Assembly (NCBI GenBank): GCA_020740775.1
Contig: JAHEWK010000005.1
Span: forward strand, 2,666,001-2,730,000
Direction: 5' to 3'
From: Ilyonectria destructans
Lineage: Eukaryota > Ascomycota > Sordariomycetes > Hypocreales > Nectriaceae
DNA: 64,000 bases
The notes under the pieces were generated by a model. It was given only the letters and a program-made list of their open reading frames with translations. It was not told the origin of the DNA and did not search any database. The position numbers and the translations under genes were made by a program. Shown here piece after piece: positions 11,513-23,600 of this stretch; position 1 is the first letter of the stretch, and each line of letters starts with the position of its first letter.

Positions 11513-13321
11513 ACGGAGAGGGATTTCCGTTAACGAGACAATTTTTGTCTTCTTCGCAAACTTCCATGCAAGATATGCTATGATCACGATAGGGATATCC
11601 CTACGAAAAAGTTAGCATCGAACAATGAACAGCATGCGCATGAAGTGAGAGCGTACAGATATGATGAGACAAAGCCAACAGCACTCCAGTTGCCTTTTGT
11701 GAAGACTGAAAAACCGCCTGTCAGGAGGATGGTAATAGACATGACCAACGCGGCGTATGAAGTATAGACTAGAAGGTGGTCAGGTTAGCCTTAAGTTCCT
11801 TCCAATATTCTCTGGCCGAAGTATCATCAACTCACTTGTCCAGGAATTATGCCACGGAAGTTGTGAGACAGGGATATTCTGTGCCTGCATAGCGCGTCTC
11901 AATCGGATGTGATTGAACAAGATAGCGGACCACGAAACCAAGACACCCGCGGCAGTCAGGTCCACGAACCACCAAAACACGGTCATAGCGCCGTTGGAAA
12001 GACTCATAAAACTGAGAAACATGAAAGCGGTAAAAAAGAGCACACACACCCATGGGGTGCCCCATGAGGTCGTCTTTAAAAAGATGCGCGGAGCTTGGCG
12101 CTTGAGGGCGAGGCCGTACAAGACGCGGGTTCCTGCCATCAAGCTCTGGTTCGAAGCGGACCAAGCAGAAGTAATGACTACTGCATTAACAACGGATGGA
12201 ATGGCGGGTAGTCCAGCAGCAGAAGCAGCAATCACAAAGGGACTCTGTGCGGCGGATCCATATGCGTCGTCCAGGCGCGTGTCGTTGCTGGCGACGAGCA
12301 TGCCCACCACCAAGATGGCGAGCATATAGAAGATGATGATTCGGATAAAGACATTTCTGCAGGCTATCGGAATGGCTCTGCGGGGGTTTTTAGTCTCGGC
12401 AGCTGCCATTGCGATAGACTCAACGCCAGCGAACGAAAACACAGCGCTTGTCATGACACTCCAGTAGCCGAGGAAGTGACCCAATGGCCCGGTGGTGATG
12501 TATTCGACAAAAGGACCGGGATTCTTCCAGTGCTTGAAGCCGATCCGGGGAGTACCTGGAACACCACCCAAGTCAATCACCAGGCCGAGAATGATGAGGA
12601 ATACGACGAGGAGGATCTTGAGTACAGCGAAGAAGTACTCGACCTCGCCAAAGACGCGAACAAAGGCGAGCCCAACAACGACGGTGAGGATGATAAAGCT
12701 GATGATGAAAACGGAGGGGTTGACGTCGGTCCAGAACTCGAATAGAACGCAGATGGCAGTGATTTCCGACGGAATGGACAAGACATTGCCGTACACGAGG
12801 TTCCAGCCGATAGCAAAACCCCACGCAGGGTCGACGAGAAACTCGGCATGCCTCACAAAGGCACCAGTAACGGGCAGCAGCGCAGCAACCTCACCGAGAG
12901 CAAACTGCACTGCGCACACGACCAAACCGACGGTTGCATAGCCAAGCAAGGCGCCAAGGGGACCACCGCTTTGGATTGCGCTGCCAAGGCCCAGGAACAG
13001 GCCAGTACCGATCGCTCCCGCGATGCCAAGCATAGACAGATGGCGCTCTGCAAGCCCGCGCTTGAGGTCGCGCTGCTCGGCGGCTGTCACGAGATCACCG
13101 TCCGCATCCCGATCTGACAACACCGACTCCTGGTCGATGGTGGGGCTAAGTGGTGGTCCCATATCCGAAGCTTTTCGATGTTGACAATCGACAGAAGCTA
13201 AGAGAGGTGACTCCTCATCTTCAGGATCATGGCTCTCGCTGCTCTTAAGACAATGGCATCGGGGGCAATCTGCCGAATCCGTCGCTAATAGGTTCCTAGA
13301 CTGGAAAATTGTGCTTAGCAC
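11513..13321 (-). CDS. AAT-family amino-acid permease (DIP5/GAP-like)
   Basis: Three exons on the minus strand: 13321-11836, 11768-11657 and 11600-11513, giving 561 aa. After a roughly 85-residue hydrophilic N-terminus comes the first transmembrane signature, RHLSMLGIAGAIGTGLFLG, diagnostic of yeast/fungal amino-acid permeases of the APC superfamily. About twelve hydrophobic segments follow, including AVFSFAGVESIAMAAAETKNPRRAIP, a conserved loop, and SAWSASNQSLMAGTRVLYGLA. It should import amino acids by proton symport at the plasma membrane; substrate is not deducible. The ATG at 13321 gives the longest N-terminus; a downstream ATG (MGPPLS) is possible. The C-terminus ends abruptly at EIPP-stop, while a frame offset by two bases continues LRDAFDKCHE, so the tail may be shortened by a small deletion. 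Confidence 0.9.
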
Positions 13322-14326
13322 CTACTCATTAAGGAGGATTGCGTTATCGGGATGGGGTCACTGGACGGAGCAGCCTAAACCTTATGAAATCTGGATCCAG
13401 AATGCGGATCCATCCTAGTTGCCACCCTTTGCCTACTTTGGGATGATGGCCGCGTTATTGAGCCTCGGTATCCTCTTATTCTAGCGTCCTCGAGTGATAC
13501 GAGGCGCCCGTTCTAGAACGAAGGAGAGGAGGAGAAGCAAGGGCCACGCGGCTAACGATCAAGTCAAGTAAAGATGCATCTCTTGGAAACTCATATCGCG
13601 GGAAGTGGGACAAGAAAATATACCCGGAGTATTTGTGCTTCCGGCCGATAAGACCCATGAATGGAGTGTCTCAGATGAAAGCAAGTTTCAATTCACTTAA
13701 GACTACCCAGTTATCATGACTTCGGGGAAATTCTTCTAGCCCGGTCCACTTGAAGTTGGATCGAACGACCAGAAAGATCCATGCTACGCCAGACGAACCC
13801 CGCAGACAATATCTAAGATTGGTTCGTCAAAGACAGGTAGGGTGGCAGAATACGATAAACCCTAAATGAATGATAGAAAGGAGAATTCCAATGAGGTGAT
13901 GTCCAAATCCATATCTTTTATTAATTGGATTCTGTTTTATTTTTTCCCGTAATTGACTGTTGACGTGATCATAGGCCTGTCCTCCTTACTATGTCGTGAT
14001 ATGACACCATACAACATTACATTGTGGGGAGAGTAAGCACGGCACAACAAGTGTTACGGTCAAATCATTCACGTAATGAACAACCCAAAAGATCAAGAGC
14101 AGGCCATAGGATACAGAGAACATACAATTGTTCCCATTCATGCTAATACTGGCTCTAGGTAGTTATCTTGGCACTTGATCGAGTAGTCGTTGCTGAAGGA
14201 CCTACCCTAGAGCCACGCGATGACTAAGCGTCGCGCATCGTAACAGGTCGCCATAATGATGCATCAGCTTGAAGCTCTCCCAAGCTTTGTCAAGTGTGAA
14301 GCCGCAGCAACGCCCTCCACTCGACA
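13322..14326. other. Divergent promoter region between permease and EMC1
   Basis: About 1 kb lies between two genes pointing away from each other. Part of it (13850-14130) is AT-rich. Short frames carry no domains. Promoters of both neighbours must lie here; no unambiguous operator motif was identified. Confidence 0.5.
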
Positions 14327-17322
14327 ATGCGGTTCTCACTACAACCGCTCCTCCTCCTAGGACTATCGTCGCTAGGAGTAGCCGTATTCCAGGACGAAGT
14401 CGACAACATCGATTTCCACCACGCGCTCGTCGGCGTCCCCCAAGTCGAAACCTCCTTCTTCCATCGACCGCGAAAGGCCGACAAGGCCAGCCTCCTCTAC
14501 ACCCTTAGCGATGTCGGCGTCATTGGCGCTGTGAATCCTACCAATGGAGCCATTGTATGGCGCCAGCAGGTCGCCGATGACCTCACCAATGGCGGTGGCT
14601 TCTTGCGCGCTGCCTACGGCGAGCACTGGGTTGCCTCTGCATACGGGTCGCGCGTGCAGGCGTGGGATGCGCTGACGGGCCGGAACCTCTGGCAGGCCGA
14701 GTTCCAGGGCGAGGTGAAGGATGTGGAGATCCTGGAGTTGACCGAGAAAACGAGCAAGGACGTTCTGGTCCTGTTTGACGAAGACGGAACAACGGTTCTG
14801 CGACGCATACATGGTACACTGGGTCACGTCGTGTGGGAGTTCCGGGAGACCGCAAAGAACACTCCTCTGCAGGTCTCAACCGACATCGCTAAGGTCTACG
14901 TGATTAGCCTTCATGGCTCGCCCGCTTCATACAGCCTCAAGGTTACGGCTCTCGACATTGCGGCGGGAACCCGCCTCGATGATCTGTCTATTGGCACCAA
15001 GGGCGATGTCCATGGTCCCAAGGACGTCATGTTTGTTGGCGGCAACTCTGCGGCGCCCATCCTGGCGTGGACCGACAGCACCCTCACTAAGCTCAAGGTC
15101 AACGTGCTGGGCACCAAGGCGACGCAGGAGATCAAGTTGCCCGCCGAGGCTGTCTCCGTTACTATCCATGCGCCCCACCTCACTCAGTCGCAGCCTCACT
15201 TCCTCGTCCACACCAGGACGAAGAATGGCAACAAGGCCGAAGTTTATCACACCAACCTGAAGAACAACCAGGTTTCTCAGGCCTACGAGCTGCCTCATCT
15301 TTCAGGCCTTGGCGCTATCTCGACCAGCTCTGATGGTGCCAACGTCTACTTTACCCGAATTACCGCGGACGAGATCATCATCGTTTCTTCCGAGTCACAT
15401 GCCGTTCTTGCTCGCTGGCCCTTTAAGCCGGCTGGTGATGTTGAGCCCATCCATGCTGTCGCGGAAGCCATCAAGAAGCCCACCGGCGAGGGCTTTGCCG
15501 TCAGGGCCGCTGTTGTGACCAAGGCCGATGACTGGATTCTGGTCCGTAACGGCGAAGTGGATTGGATCCGCCCCGAAGGATTGACTGCCGCGGTTGCGGC
15601 CGTCTGGGCAGATATTCCTGTGAGCGAAAACCTCGCTAAGGTCTTGGAGCAGGAGGCGCACACCAGCCCCCTGGCCGCCTACATTCACCGTGTCAACCGC
15701 CACATCAATGATCTCCAGTACCTGCCCGATTACCTGGCATCGATCCCTGAGAGCCTTATGAGCAGTCTCTTTGGCGGCGCAGCCCCGAGCAAGAGGGAGG
15801 GTTTGCAACGTGATACCTTTGGCTTCAACAAGCTTATTGTGCTCGTGACCCGACGTGGCCGCATGTACGGCCTGAGCACTGGAAACAACGGTGAGGTGGT
15901 TTGGTCTAAGACCGTCCTCCCCCAGGCCGCTGGCGAGACCCTCGACGTGAAGGGAATCTATGCCAAGGACGAGGGTGTCGTCACTCTTCGCGGCGCCAAG
16001 GGCGAGTACGTTGCCATCAAGAGCGAGAGTGGAGAGATTGTCGAAGTTATGCCCCCTGGCTCGTTGTCCCCGGTCTCAAGCACCGCCTTGGTCGATAGCC
16101 CCTCTGGCAAGTGGCTTCTTCCCCTGGGAGCCAACGGCCAAGCCGGCGATATCCCCGCGGGCTGGACTCCTGAGCAGACCGTTGTCGTTCGTGGCGAGGG
16201 AGAGATTATCCGAGGACTCAAGTTCACCAATGAGGGTGACAAGGCCGTCGAGCAGGAGATCTGGCAACTGCAACTCTTCCCCGGCCAGAAGATTGTCGAG
16301 ATCGCGAAGGCCGCGTCCCATGACCCCATCGCCTCGATTGGTCGTGTTCTGGGGGATCGCCGTGTCAACTACAAGTACCTGAACGCCAACACCATTGTGG
16401 TGGCTGCGGTCAACGAGGCCGACTCTACCCTGATGGTGCAGCTGGTCGACACCGTCTCTGGCCAGGTTCTGGTGTCCCAGTCTTACGCTGGCGTCGACTC
16501 CACCAAGGCAATTTCTTGTGCCGTGGCGGAGAACTGGTATGCCTGCTCCTTCTTCGGGCAACATGGCTTGAACGACGGCTCCACGAGGACCATCAAGGGC
16601 TACCAAGTTGTCGTGTCTGACCTCTACGAGTCGGAGTCGCCAGATGACCGTGGTCCTCTTGGGGATGCGGCGAACTTCTCTTCGCTGAACCCCGTGGACA
16701 CTCCCACCGGCCCCCCCCTCCCCTGGGTTGTTCAGCAGGCCTATGTCATTTCCCAACCCCTCGACACCTTGGCTGTGACACAGACGCGCCAGGGCATTGC
16801 CAATCGCCAGCTCTTGGCTTACCTGCCCGAGTCCTACTCTATTGTCGGTGTGCCGCGGCAGATTCTGGAACCGCGACGACCCGTTGGCCGAGACTCGACC
16901 GCCGCCGAGAAGGAGGCTGAGGGTCTCATCAAGTATACGCCTGCCATCGAGGTCGACCCCCGTACGGTTGTGTCTCACCAGCGAAGCATTGTAGGAGTCA
17001 AGGGCATTGTGGCGGCACCGGCCATCGTAGAGAGCACCAGCTTGGTGGTGGCCTACGGAGTCGATGTGTTTGCCACGAGGGTCGCGCCTAGCGGTGTGTT
17101 TGACATTCTTGGACAGGGTTTCAACAAGTTGACGCTCGTGTTGACGGTGGTGGCGTTGTTTGGCGGCGTGATGTTCTTGTCGCCTATGGTATGTTTTTGA
17201 CCCCTCCTCGCCATTTTCGTTCGATTCTTGCCTCTATTTGCGCCACGCAGCTATACTAACGCTATGTTCTAATTTAGGTGCGGAGAAAGCAAATCAACAG
17301 GAGATGGGAAGCACCGATGTAG
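14327..17322 (+). CDS. EMC1: ER membrane protein complex subunit 1 (EMC1)
   Basis: Exons 14327-17188 and 17278-17322 are separated by an 89-nt intron with a CTAAC branch point, giving 968 aa. Residues 1-20 form a signal peptide (MRFSLQPLLLLGLSSLGVAV), followed by FQDEVDNIDFHHALVG, typical of the EMC1 luminal start. The luminal part carries PQQ/WD-like propeller motifs (for example NPTNGAIVWRQQ, DALTGRNLWQ, GHVVWEFRE). The C-terminal third is the DUF1620 domain, with GLKFTNEG, EIWQLQLFPGQKI and PLPWVVQQAYV. A single transmembrane helix (LTLVLTVVALFGGVMFL, about residues 937-953) is followed by a short basic cytosolic tail encoded mostly by exon 2 (RRKQINRRW). EMC1 is the largest luminal scaffold of the EMC insertase, which inserts tail-anchored and polytopic proteins. 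Length is close to the family norm of about 950-990 aa. Confidence 0.95.
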
Positions 17323-17953
17323 AGAAAGCGAGGAGTGGTGGCATGACATGAGACATATGGGACATATGGATAGCCTAATAGAGCTGACTGCCGCTGTGAG
17401 GGATCCCCGGGCCAATGGGGAGAGCGGGTCGGCATTCAAGCTGTAAATGGAGATGGCAATTTTCTTTTTCCTTGCACTTGGTTGTTCCGATATTCCAATG
17501 AGCCGATGATCGCTTTGACTGGGAGAGCGCCGTGTCTGCAAGTGACATTCGGTGTGGGACCTAAGCTGACTGGCGTAGGGCTGGCAGGGTTGTTCCGAGC
17601 TTGCCCAACTTTCGCCTGGTAAGTGGGCGCCAGGATTCCATTGTATTGATGTTTATCTTGTCCCGCTGTCATCGTCTGCTGGGGTGCAGTCCGAATCCCT
17701 CGTATATGATGAGGGATTGCCGATTACCGTCCTGGCGGGAGACAGACATGATTAGTCTCTTCATCGGCGTCGAACTCTCTCTGATGGTGAGCGAAGCAGA
17801 CGATTGGGTTGCCTTATTTGGCCCTCAGCCTCCTCCTTCGCCGCTGGTCGGCGGAGCTTGGCGGGCTCAAGTACGGCTGTATTGTGGGGTTTGAAGCAGC
17901 AGCGTCGAAAGCATTCAGAGGGTTTAGGTTCATCTATTCTGGGAAAGGAGCTA
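17323..17953. other. Intergenic, nothing supportable
   Basis: This stretch follows EMC1 and precedes the MITE. Frames of up to about 100 aa are present, but they run into the inverted-repeat element or lack domains. No RNA gene was recognised. Confidence 0.5.
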
Positions 17954-18280
17954 CTAGGGGGGTCTCGTCATTTCACTGCAGCTCAACCCCCCGTTTGTCC
18001 CTCACAGGGGGGTCGTTGAGTAGCAAAAGTGTCGGCGACTCGCGAATTTTTAGTACATTGCCTTACACCAAAAATGTCATATTAAGCAGAGTATTTTTAC
18101 GGGGGATTTTTTTGGACAAGTCGCAGGATTTTATTTTTGGAGAAGGTACATAGCTTTTATTAGGATGCACACCAACGTTTTAAGTATTTCGCGAGTCGCC
18201 GACACTTTCGCTAGTCAACGTACCCCCCGTGAGGGACGAACGGGGGGTTGAGCTGTAGAGAAACGACGTGACCCCCCTAG
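17954..18280. mobile_element. MITE-like element, 93-bp terminal inverted repeats, TA target duplication
   Basis: The left arm 17954-18046 and right arm 18188-18280 are inverted copies of equal length (93 bp), matching at roughly nine in ten positions. They start CTAGGGGGGT and end at a shared TTCGCG. The dinucleotide TA sits immediately outside both ends (17952-17953 and 18281-18282), as in Tc1/mariner-type target duplications. The 141-bp interior is AT-rich and has no transposase frame, so the element is non-autonomous. Both arms contain two oppositely oriented runs of six C or G, which would give a very stable hairpin. Confidence 0.85.
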
Positions 18281-20766
18281 TAGACGAAGGGATGGTTACA
18301 CAGGCAGAACTGGTGGACAGACCTGGGCATTGGAAGCGTCTTATTGGAGGGTGACGTTGCGGCTGTGCAGCGTGAGGCTTGAATAATGCCCGACAGAGAC
18401 ACATGGCGTTATGTACCTTTGTACAGTGGTATTCGTCGATGGGCAACATGCGATGGGCCGTGTCAACTTGCTTTTGCTTTGTCTTGGTTCAGGCTGCTAG
18501 TCCTGATTATCTTTTGCTTACCCGAGTCTCGGCCGTGTTCTGGATGTAGCGTGGATCCTTGAAAAACCGTGGGCCAGTGGCATGAGCTGAACAAAGTTGC
18601 TTGCCGGGATAGCCTTGATACGAGAATGACATTCTATAAGGCGCAAACGGCGATGGGAACCCCGCATCGCAGGGAGTGAGTATACGGGCCTCAGCGGGAT
18701 CATGTTAATGTCAGTCAGTTCCGGCATCTGGACTTCCTAGTTGTTGAAGCTGCAGCGGCCGGATCGGTCGGGGTGTGGTCAGAGTTGTTCTCTCTGTGGC
18801 CCTCCGTCCATCCATCCATTCGCAGTCGGCGATCTCCCGGAAGGGGAGCATGAGGTGACGACGCTCTATCGGCCAACTATGCGACGAACCGGCGATGCAT
18901 AGATCGACGCAGTGAGGCAGCGCAGCGGATTGCCTTTTCTCCGTTTTGCTCGGCGGAATCCTCGGTGCTGAGAGTCTTACTCAGACTAATCGGCAATGAA
19001 GGGCTGGCCTCTGGCAGCGAAAGGATCGACCATCAAGACCAAAAGCTATTCTGCAAAATATGTCGAATCAGCAACGCCCAACGCACCTCGTCCTACCCTT
19101 TGCAAAGTTGCTCCGCCCCCTAGGGCTGGAGTGTGAACTGCTCGATGACGGTTGAACGTAGCCCGTACCATCCGTCCTTGGGCTTGTGCTGCATACCAAC
19201 AAGCCTCCAATCAGATCACTACAGCTTATATTAGAAAAAACGCCATGTGGCAAACCATCCCTCATCAACACTTCTTTAACATTCGCTTCCTCGTCTCTTG
19301 CTTGCTGGGCTAGCCCCAACTGCGCACCTGATATTCTGTGATACGCAAAGCTGACCCCGGGCCCTCGGCTTCAGGCTCCCAAACACGAGGCCATCTGCAG
19401 CTTGCAATTCGTAGGCGAATAAGCGGGCAGTCTTGCTGGAATGTCAGAGGTGCGAGGGAGCTGATGGTGGTGTCGTATCGTATTGACGTTTTGCGGGGTA
19501 CTAGCGGCATCTACCGACTTATTGCACTTTGGACCTAGCTTGGCCTTTTGAGTGCCGACTCTGTGGGTGGTGTGGGGATTATTTTTAGCATACGTCAAGT
19601 TCCTCCGACGGGAGGACTGGCGATGGGCCAAGACCGGTGTCTAAGACCCTCTCCAGTCGCATCGAAGAGGGATTTGCTTTGCCTGAGGGACTTGTGATGG
19701 GCCTCAAAATACTAGTGTGCATCGTCTGGTGATCTTCGCTTTTGCTTATTGGCTTGGCAACCCAATGGGAAATCTTTTGCCTTCGCCGACGCTCCGAAAG
19801 TAAGACTGCGCGCGAGGCCCCGGAGCGGCTGAGACTGGAGTCGTACAGAACACACATAGAAATGCAGCTTAGCAGGTGACGGCTCCTTCCGGTCTGGAGA
19901 GACACGACAGACGGTGGTATTGTTCAAAGCGTGAGAGAAACGTTACGTTGTAGGGCTAGACTTGCTGAGACGTGGAAGAGGTGCTCCTCCGTGTCGAGCT
20001 TCAATAGCTACCATGGTAGTGTCGATCCGTCTTACATTAACTGTTGGACTACTGTGCTCTCGGAAGAGCCGTATCGAAGGTTCACAACTTGCGAATACGG
20101 GGTCTGAGAGAAGTGTAAGTGAGGGGAGGATTCAAGTATGACATTGGCGGCTCACATTAGACCAACCGAGGAAGTTGCCGCTGGAAGTAAGCATCGTATC
20201 CAACTCTCCTCTCCCTCCTCCTCACGGCCGGCCCGACAGCCCTCTGCCGCCCCCCGTCCCGGTCGCCGATCACCCGCTCCCCATGACCAGCCCCGTCGTA
20301 TCCAGCGGCCGGATCGTCGTTTTTTGGCAACCACCAGAACGTTCCCTGCGGTGCCGGGTGCGGCTGTACGAGTAAGGTGGGACGGCCGAGGGCGAAGCGG
20401 CCATCCAGATCGTGCTGTGGCTTGCAGTGACGCCTACGGGCGTATTGGAGGTGCTGCTCGCGAGACATCCGCTAGGATAGACTGCGCCGAGTTCCGAGGG
20501 GGGAGGGAAAGTTGGAGGCTTGGGCAGTGCACTTTGACTTGGTGACTTGGGCTCGTGTAGGTGAGGTAGTCCTCTGCATTCAACCTACTCAACCATTGCC
20601 CTCATAGACGGAATCAGGTATATAAGCAGCTGGATTCCCCGTCTCAGTCTCGAATCTTCCCTCCTCATCACTCAAGCAACCGACTCAAGCAAACTACCAA
20701 AGCCTCTCGCTCAACATCTCCTCCCTCAAGTCAACCACTTCCCAATCTTCAACAACAACCTTCAAC
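18281..20766. other. Long intergenic stretch upstream of the small secreted protein
   Basis: About 2.5 kb contains only short frames without domains or splice-compatible partners. The final 150 bases have a TATA box (20619) and a CAA/CT-rich leader typical of highly expressed fungal genes. The rest may be an extended promoter for the secreted-protein gene. I see no tRNA or repeat ends. Confidence 0.5.
20619..20626 (+). promoter_or_regulatory. TATA box of the small secreted protein gene
   Basis: TATATAAG lies about 148 bp upstream of the ATG at 20767. A long TC/CAA-rich leader lies between them, ending CTTCAACATGC, a good fungal start context. The arrangement suggests a strong regulated promoter. 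Confidence 0.6.
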
Positions 20767-21116
20767 ATGCAGTACTCTGCCCTTCTCGTCGCCGTCATGG
20801 CCACCTTCGCTGCTGCTGCTCCCAAGGCTGCCCCCGGCAACCTCGGATGCCAGCCCGGAACCTACGCTTGCGACGGCCAGTTCGCCTGGAAGGTCTGCAA
20901 CACCGAGGCCCTGTGGGTCGTAAGTCTCCCCAAACCTAACCATCCCATCCCCTCTCTCTTCCCCTCAATGGAGAACGGGAGCCTCTAGTCCATGACAATA
21001 GATGTCTAACATCATCCTCACAGTTCGCTGGTGACTGCCCCCCCCACACCATCTGCAAGTTCTACCCCCCCAGCAAGAGCCCCTACTGCGTCCCCCCCAA
21101 ATTCAAGTTCCCCTAA
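20767..21116 (+). CDS. Small secreted cysteine-rich protein (candidate effector)
   Basis: Exons 20767-20919 and 21024-21116 are separated by a 104-nt intron, giving 81 aa. Residues 1-18 form a signal peptide (MQYSALLVAVMATFAAAA, cleavage before PKA). The mature protein of about 63 aa has six cysteines in the pattern GC-x-PGTYAC, KVC, GDC, TIC and PYC, consistent with three disulfides, and ends PPKFKFP. The GTYxC / WxVC / GxC / PYC layout recurs in small secreted proteins of ascomycetes that I know only as hypothetical or carbohydrate-binding-like; no function can be assigned. A strong TATA promoter suggests regulated high expression. It could be an effector, a cell-wall-binding or an antimicrobial peptide. 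It sits alone, close to a MITE (about 2.5 kb). Confidence 0.88.
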
Positions 21117-21736
21117 GCGACATAACCACCACCGCGGGGCGACAATGCGCGCGAGAAACGAGAACCGCTGGGTTTTGCGGCTTTTTTCATCTCAGGGCAT
21201 GCGCGAACCTTTTTTCCACTTCTTCATCGCTCGTTCACCATGAGATTTAATCCTCACTTTTTTCAACGAATACACGGGCCGGGATGTGGATGTACTGAAG
21301 CGGTTGATACTGGAGGATGAATACGGGCTTGAGTTTTTTTTGGTACATTTGCTTTTCATGCTCGCATGAGTTACGATCCTTTTTACATTTGCCTACACTC
21401 ATATAAACATTGGATGCGGGGTCCAAGGTTATTAGATAGGTAGCATTAGCAGCGACTGCAATCTACCACAATGCCCCCAAAGCTTACATGATCGCCACCG
21501 TGATAGCCCTTCACCATGTATCTGATGGTTGACGGGGGATGAGGGAAATAAGCAACATCATGTGAGTGGAAAAGGACCTGGTATATCAAATACGATTTCG
21601 AGTTCATCTATCGAACTATGTCCATATCCAGTCTATCCATGGAATAATATGTCCGGACCAAGTCCCAATGCAATAGCACCATGCAAACTCAACGCCAAAT
21701 GCATCAAGCCGAAGAAATAATCACCATTCAGCAGTC
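21117..21736. other. Convergent 3' region, nothing supportable
   Basis: This stretch lies between the stop of the small secreted protein gene and the stop of the minus-strand phosphoesterase. It will hold the 3' UTRs. No gene is supported. Confidence 0.5.
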
Positions 21737-23600
21737 TCAGCAGTTGCCCTTCCAGTTGTTGCCGATCCACTCAGCCATCTTGTATGTAAAAGTCCCCTCC
21801 ATGTACTCCTCAACGTCATCCTCGCTGTAGTCAGCACCGGAAAACTTGAGGGCTGGGATGATCCAAGGTTCGATAAAATCGAGGAATACAAAGTCTACAG
21901 TCTCCGGCTCGCCATCCTCGGGGAAGCCAATCTTCCCTTGGATACAGTTGGGTTGGTTGTAAAAAGTGATGGTTTCGTGAACAGTATCGTCACCGTCGTC
22001 ACCAATATCATCCTTGGTTGTGTACCCGGCAATGAGGCTGGGCTCCTTCTTAAGATCACGAAGCTCCAGCCAGGGCTCCTCAGTTTCCTCAGTGTCGTCG
22101 GCAACGGCAACTGGTATAGGGAACCTCTGCTGCGGGATGGTTAGGATCCGAGTGTCAAGACTATCTTCCTCAAAGATCCTGCCAGCGCTGTTGAGCAGGT
22201 CGATAACCTTAGAGGCTGCCTTGTAGGGAACATCCGGGATGTACCGGAATCCGCTCACGAAGGGGCTCACGGTATACGTGGTATCACGGGTAAAAGGACC
22301 CTTGAAGATGTCGAAGCGGATACCACCAGTGTTGGTCATGGCTAATCTCGGCTTGTCTTTGCGGTCCTTGCGAGTGATAATGTCGGGGAATACCTCGTCT
22401 GTGATCCACGTATAGATGCTGTCCTCGCTAGGGTACTTGGCGCGGCTCATCCACAGGGTCTTGGGAGCACACCCAAACTGATAGTCGAGATCAAGTGCCT
22501 TGCGGGCACGTGTAATTGTCTCGGAAACCCTCTTGCCTTGTTTGGTGGGAAATGTGGTCTCGTTGAGCCTAGTGTGGTAGTGCAGGCCGAATAGATTGGT
22601 GTCAATGTACCGGCGCGAGAATGAGGCCGATGTGGTTGCCTCAACCTCGTCCGGGATATTCTTGATGCCGTCGACCGACACCCATCCGATGGTCTCAAAG
22701 TAACGACCACTGGCAATGGCAAACGCATTGGAGTCAAACTTGCGGGCATCGCGAACGTGGGCATGACCACCGAAGAAGGCGATGGGGATGTGCCAATTCT
22801 GCTTTCGTAAAGCGGTGAAGATGGTCTTGAACTCTTCCATTCGCAGACCGACATGGCCAACGACGACAAAGAGATCGGGCTTCTCCCGGATGGCCTCCTG
22901 GAACCAATCCTCCTTGATAGCCTCAGCTACGGGCTGGACGACGGTGTTGTTGGCGTTGCCAGTAAAGTCAAAGAGAAAGCCAAATGCAACAATCTCGATG
23001 CCTTGGTTCTTGGTCTTGAACTTGCGGTATCGCTGGGCCTGGGGCACGCGGTCGCCTGTCTCAGGGTCGATGTAGTCGAGATTGGAAGCGATGTAATTTT
23101 CCTTGTAATTGGGAACGGTAGTGTTGTGCTCGCAGTCGGCGGAGTAGGCTTTGTAGAGCTCGTGGTTGCCGGTGCAGAGGAGGTCGACTTCGGCCTCGGC
23201 ATATATGCCATACTGGAACAGGCCCTTGGGTTCGGAGGCGTCGTAAAGCCCATTGCCCTCGATGCGGTCACCGCTGTCGATGACGAGGAGATCGATACCC
23301 TTGTCGTCGGCCTGTTTCCGCATGTGGTGGGTGAAGGAGATGTAGTCACCCCAGTCGGCCGAGTATTGGGGCCTGGAGCTAATTAGCCTCGGAACAGCGA
23401 CCTGAATCTCTTGCTAGAGGGGAGTTATACTCTTGGAGGTGCCCGCCTAGCCAGCCATGGGTGTCAGTCGTATGGATGAAGTTGAGCTGACCCCAGTTGA
23501 GGTCCCTCATGGGAGCGGCGACAGGTTTGGCGGCACTGGGCTGGGAAGCTTGGACGAGAGAGGCGAGGGCCGCGCCCGTGATTGAATTTCGGAAAATCAT
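21737..23600 (-). CDS. Secreted calcineurin-like metallophosphoesterase / 5'-nucleotidase-like protein
   Basis: Exons 23600-23431 and 23378-21737 (52-nt intron) give 603 aa. The start [19 protein letters not shown] is a signal peptide. The metal-binding motifs of the fold appear in order: D46-x-H48 in HTTDTHGW, then [21 protein letters not shown] and FGGHAHVRD. The middle of the protein carries a 5'-nucleotidase-type C-terminal domain, with [15 protein letters not shown] (like the NGG-R substrate loop of that family). The closest relative I recall is yeast YHR202W, a vacuolar or secreted putative 5'-nucleotidase. It should hydrolyse phosphomonoesters outside the cytosol; the true substrate is unknown. 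The intron falls just after the first metal-binding motif, and splicing gives [19 protein letters not shown]. Confidence 0.88.
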
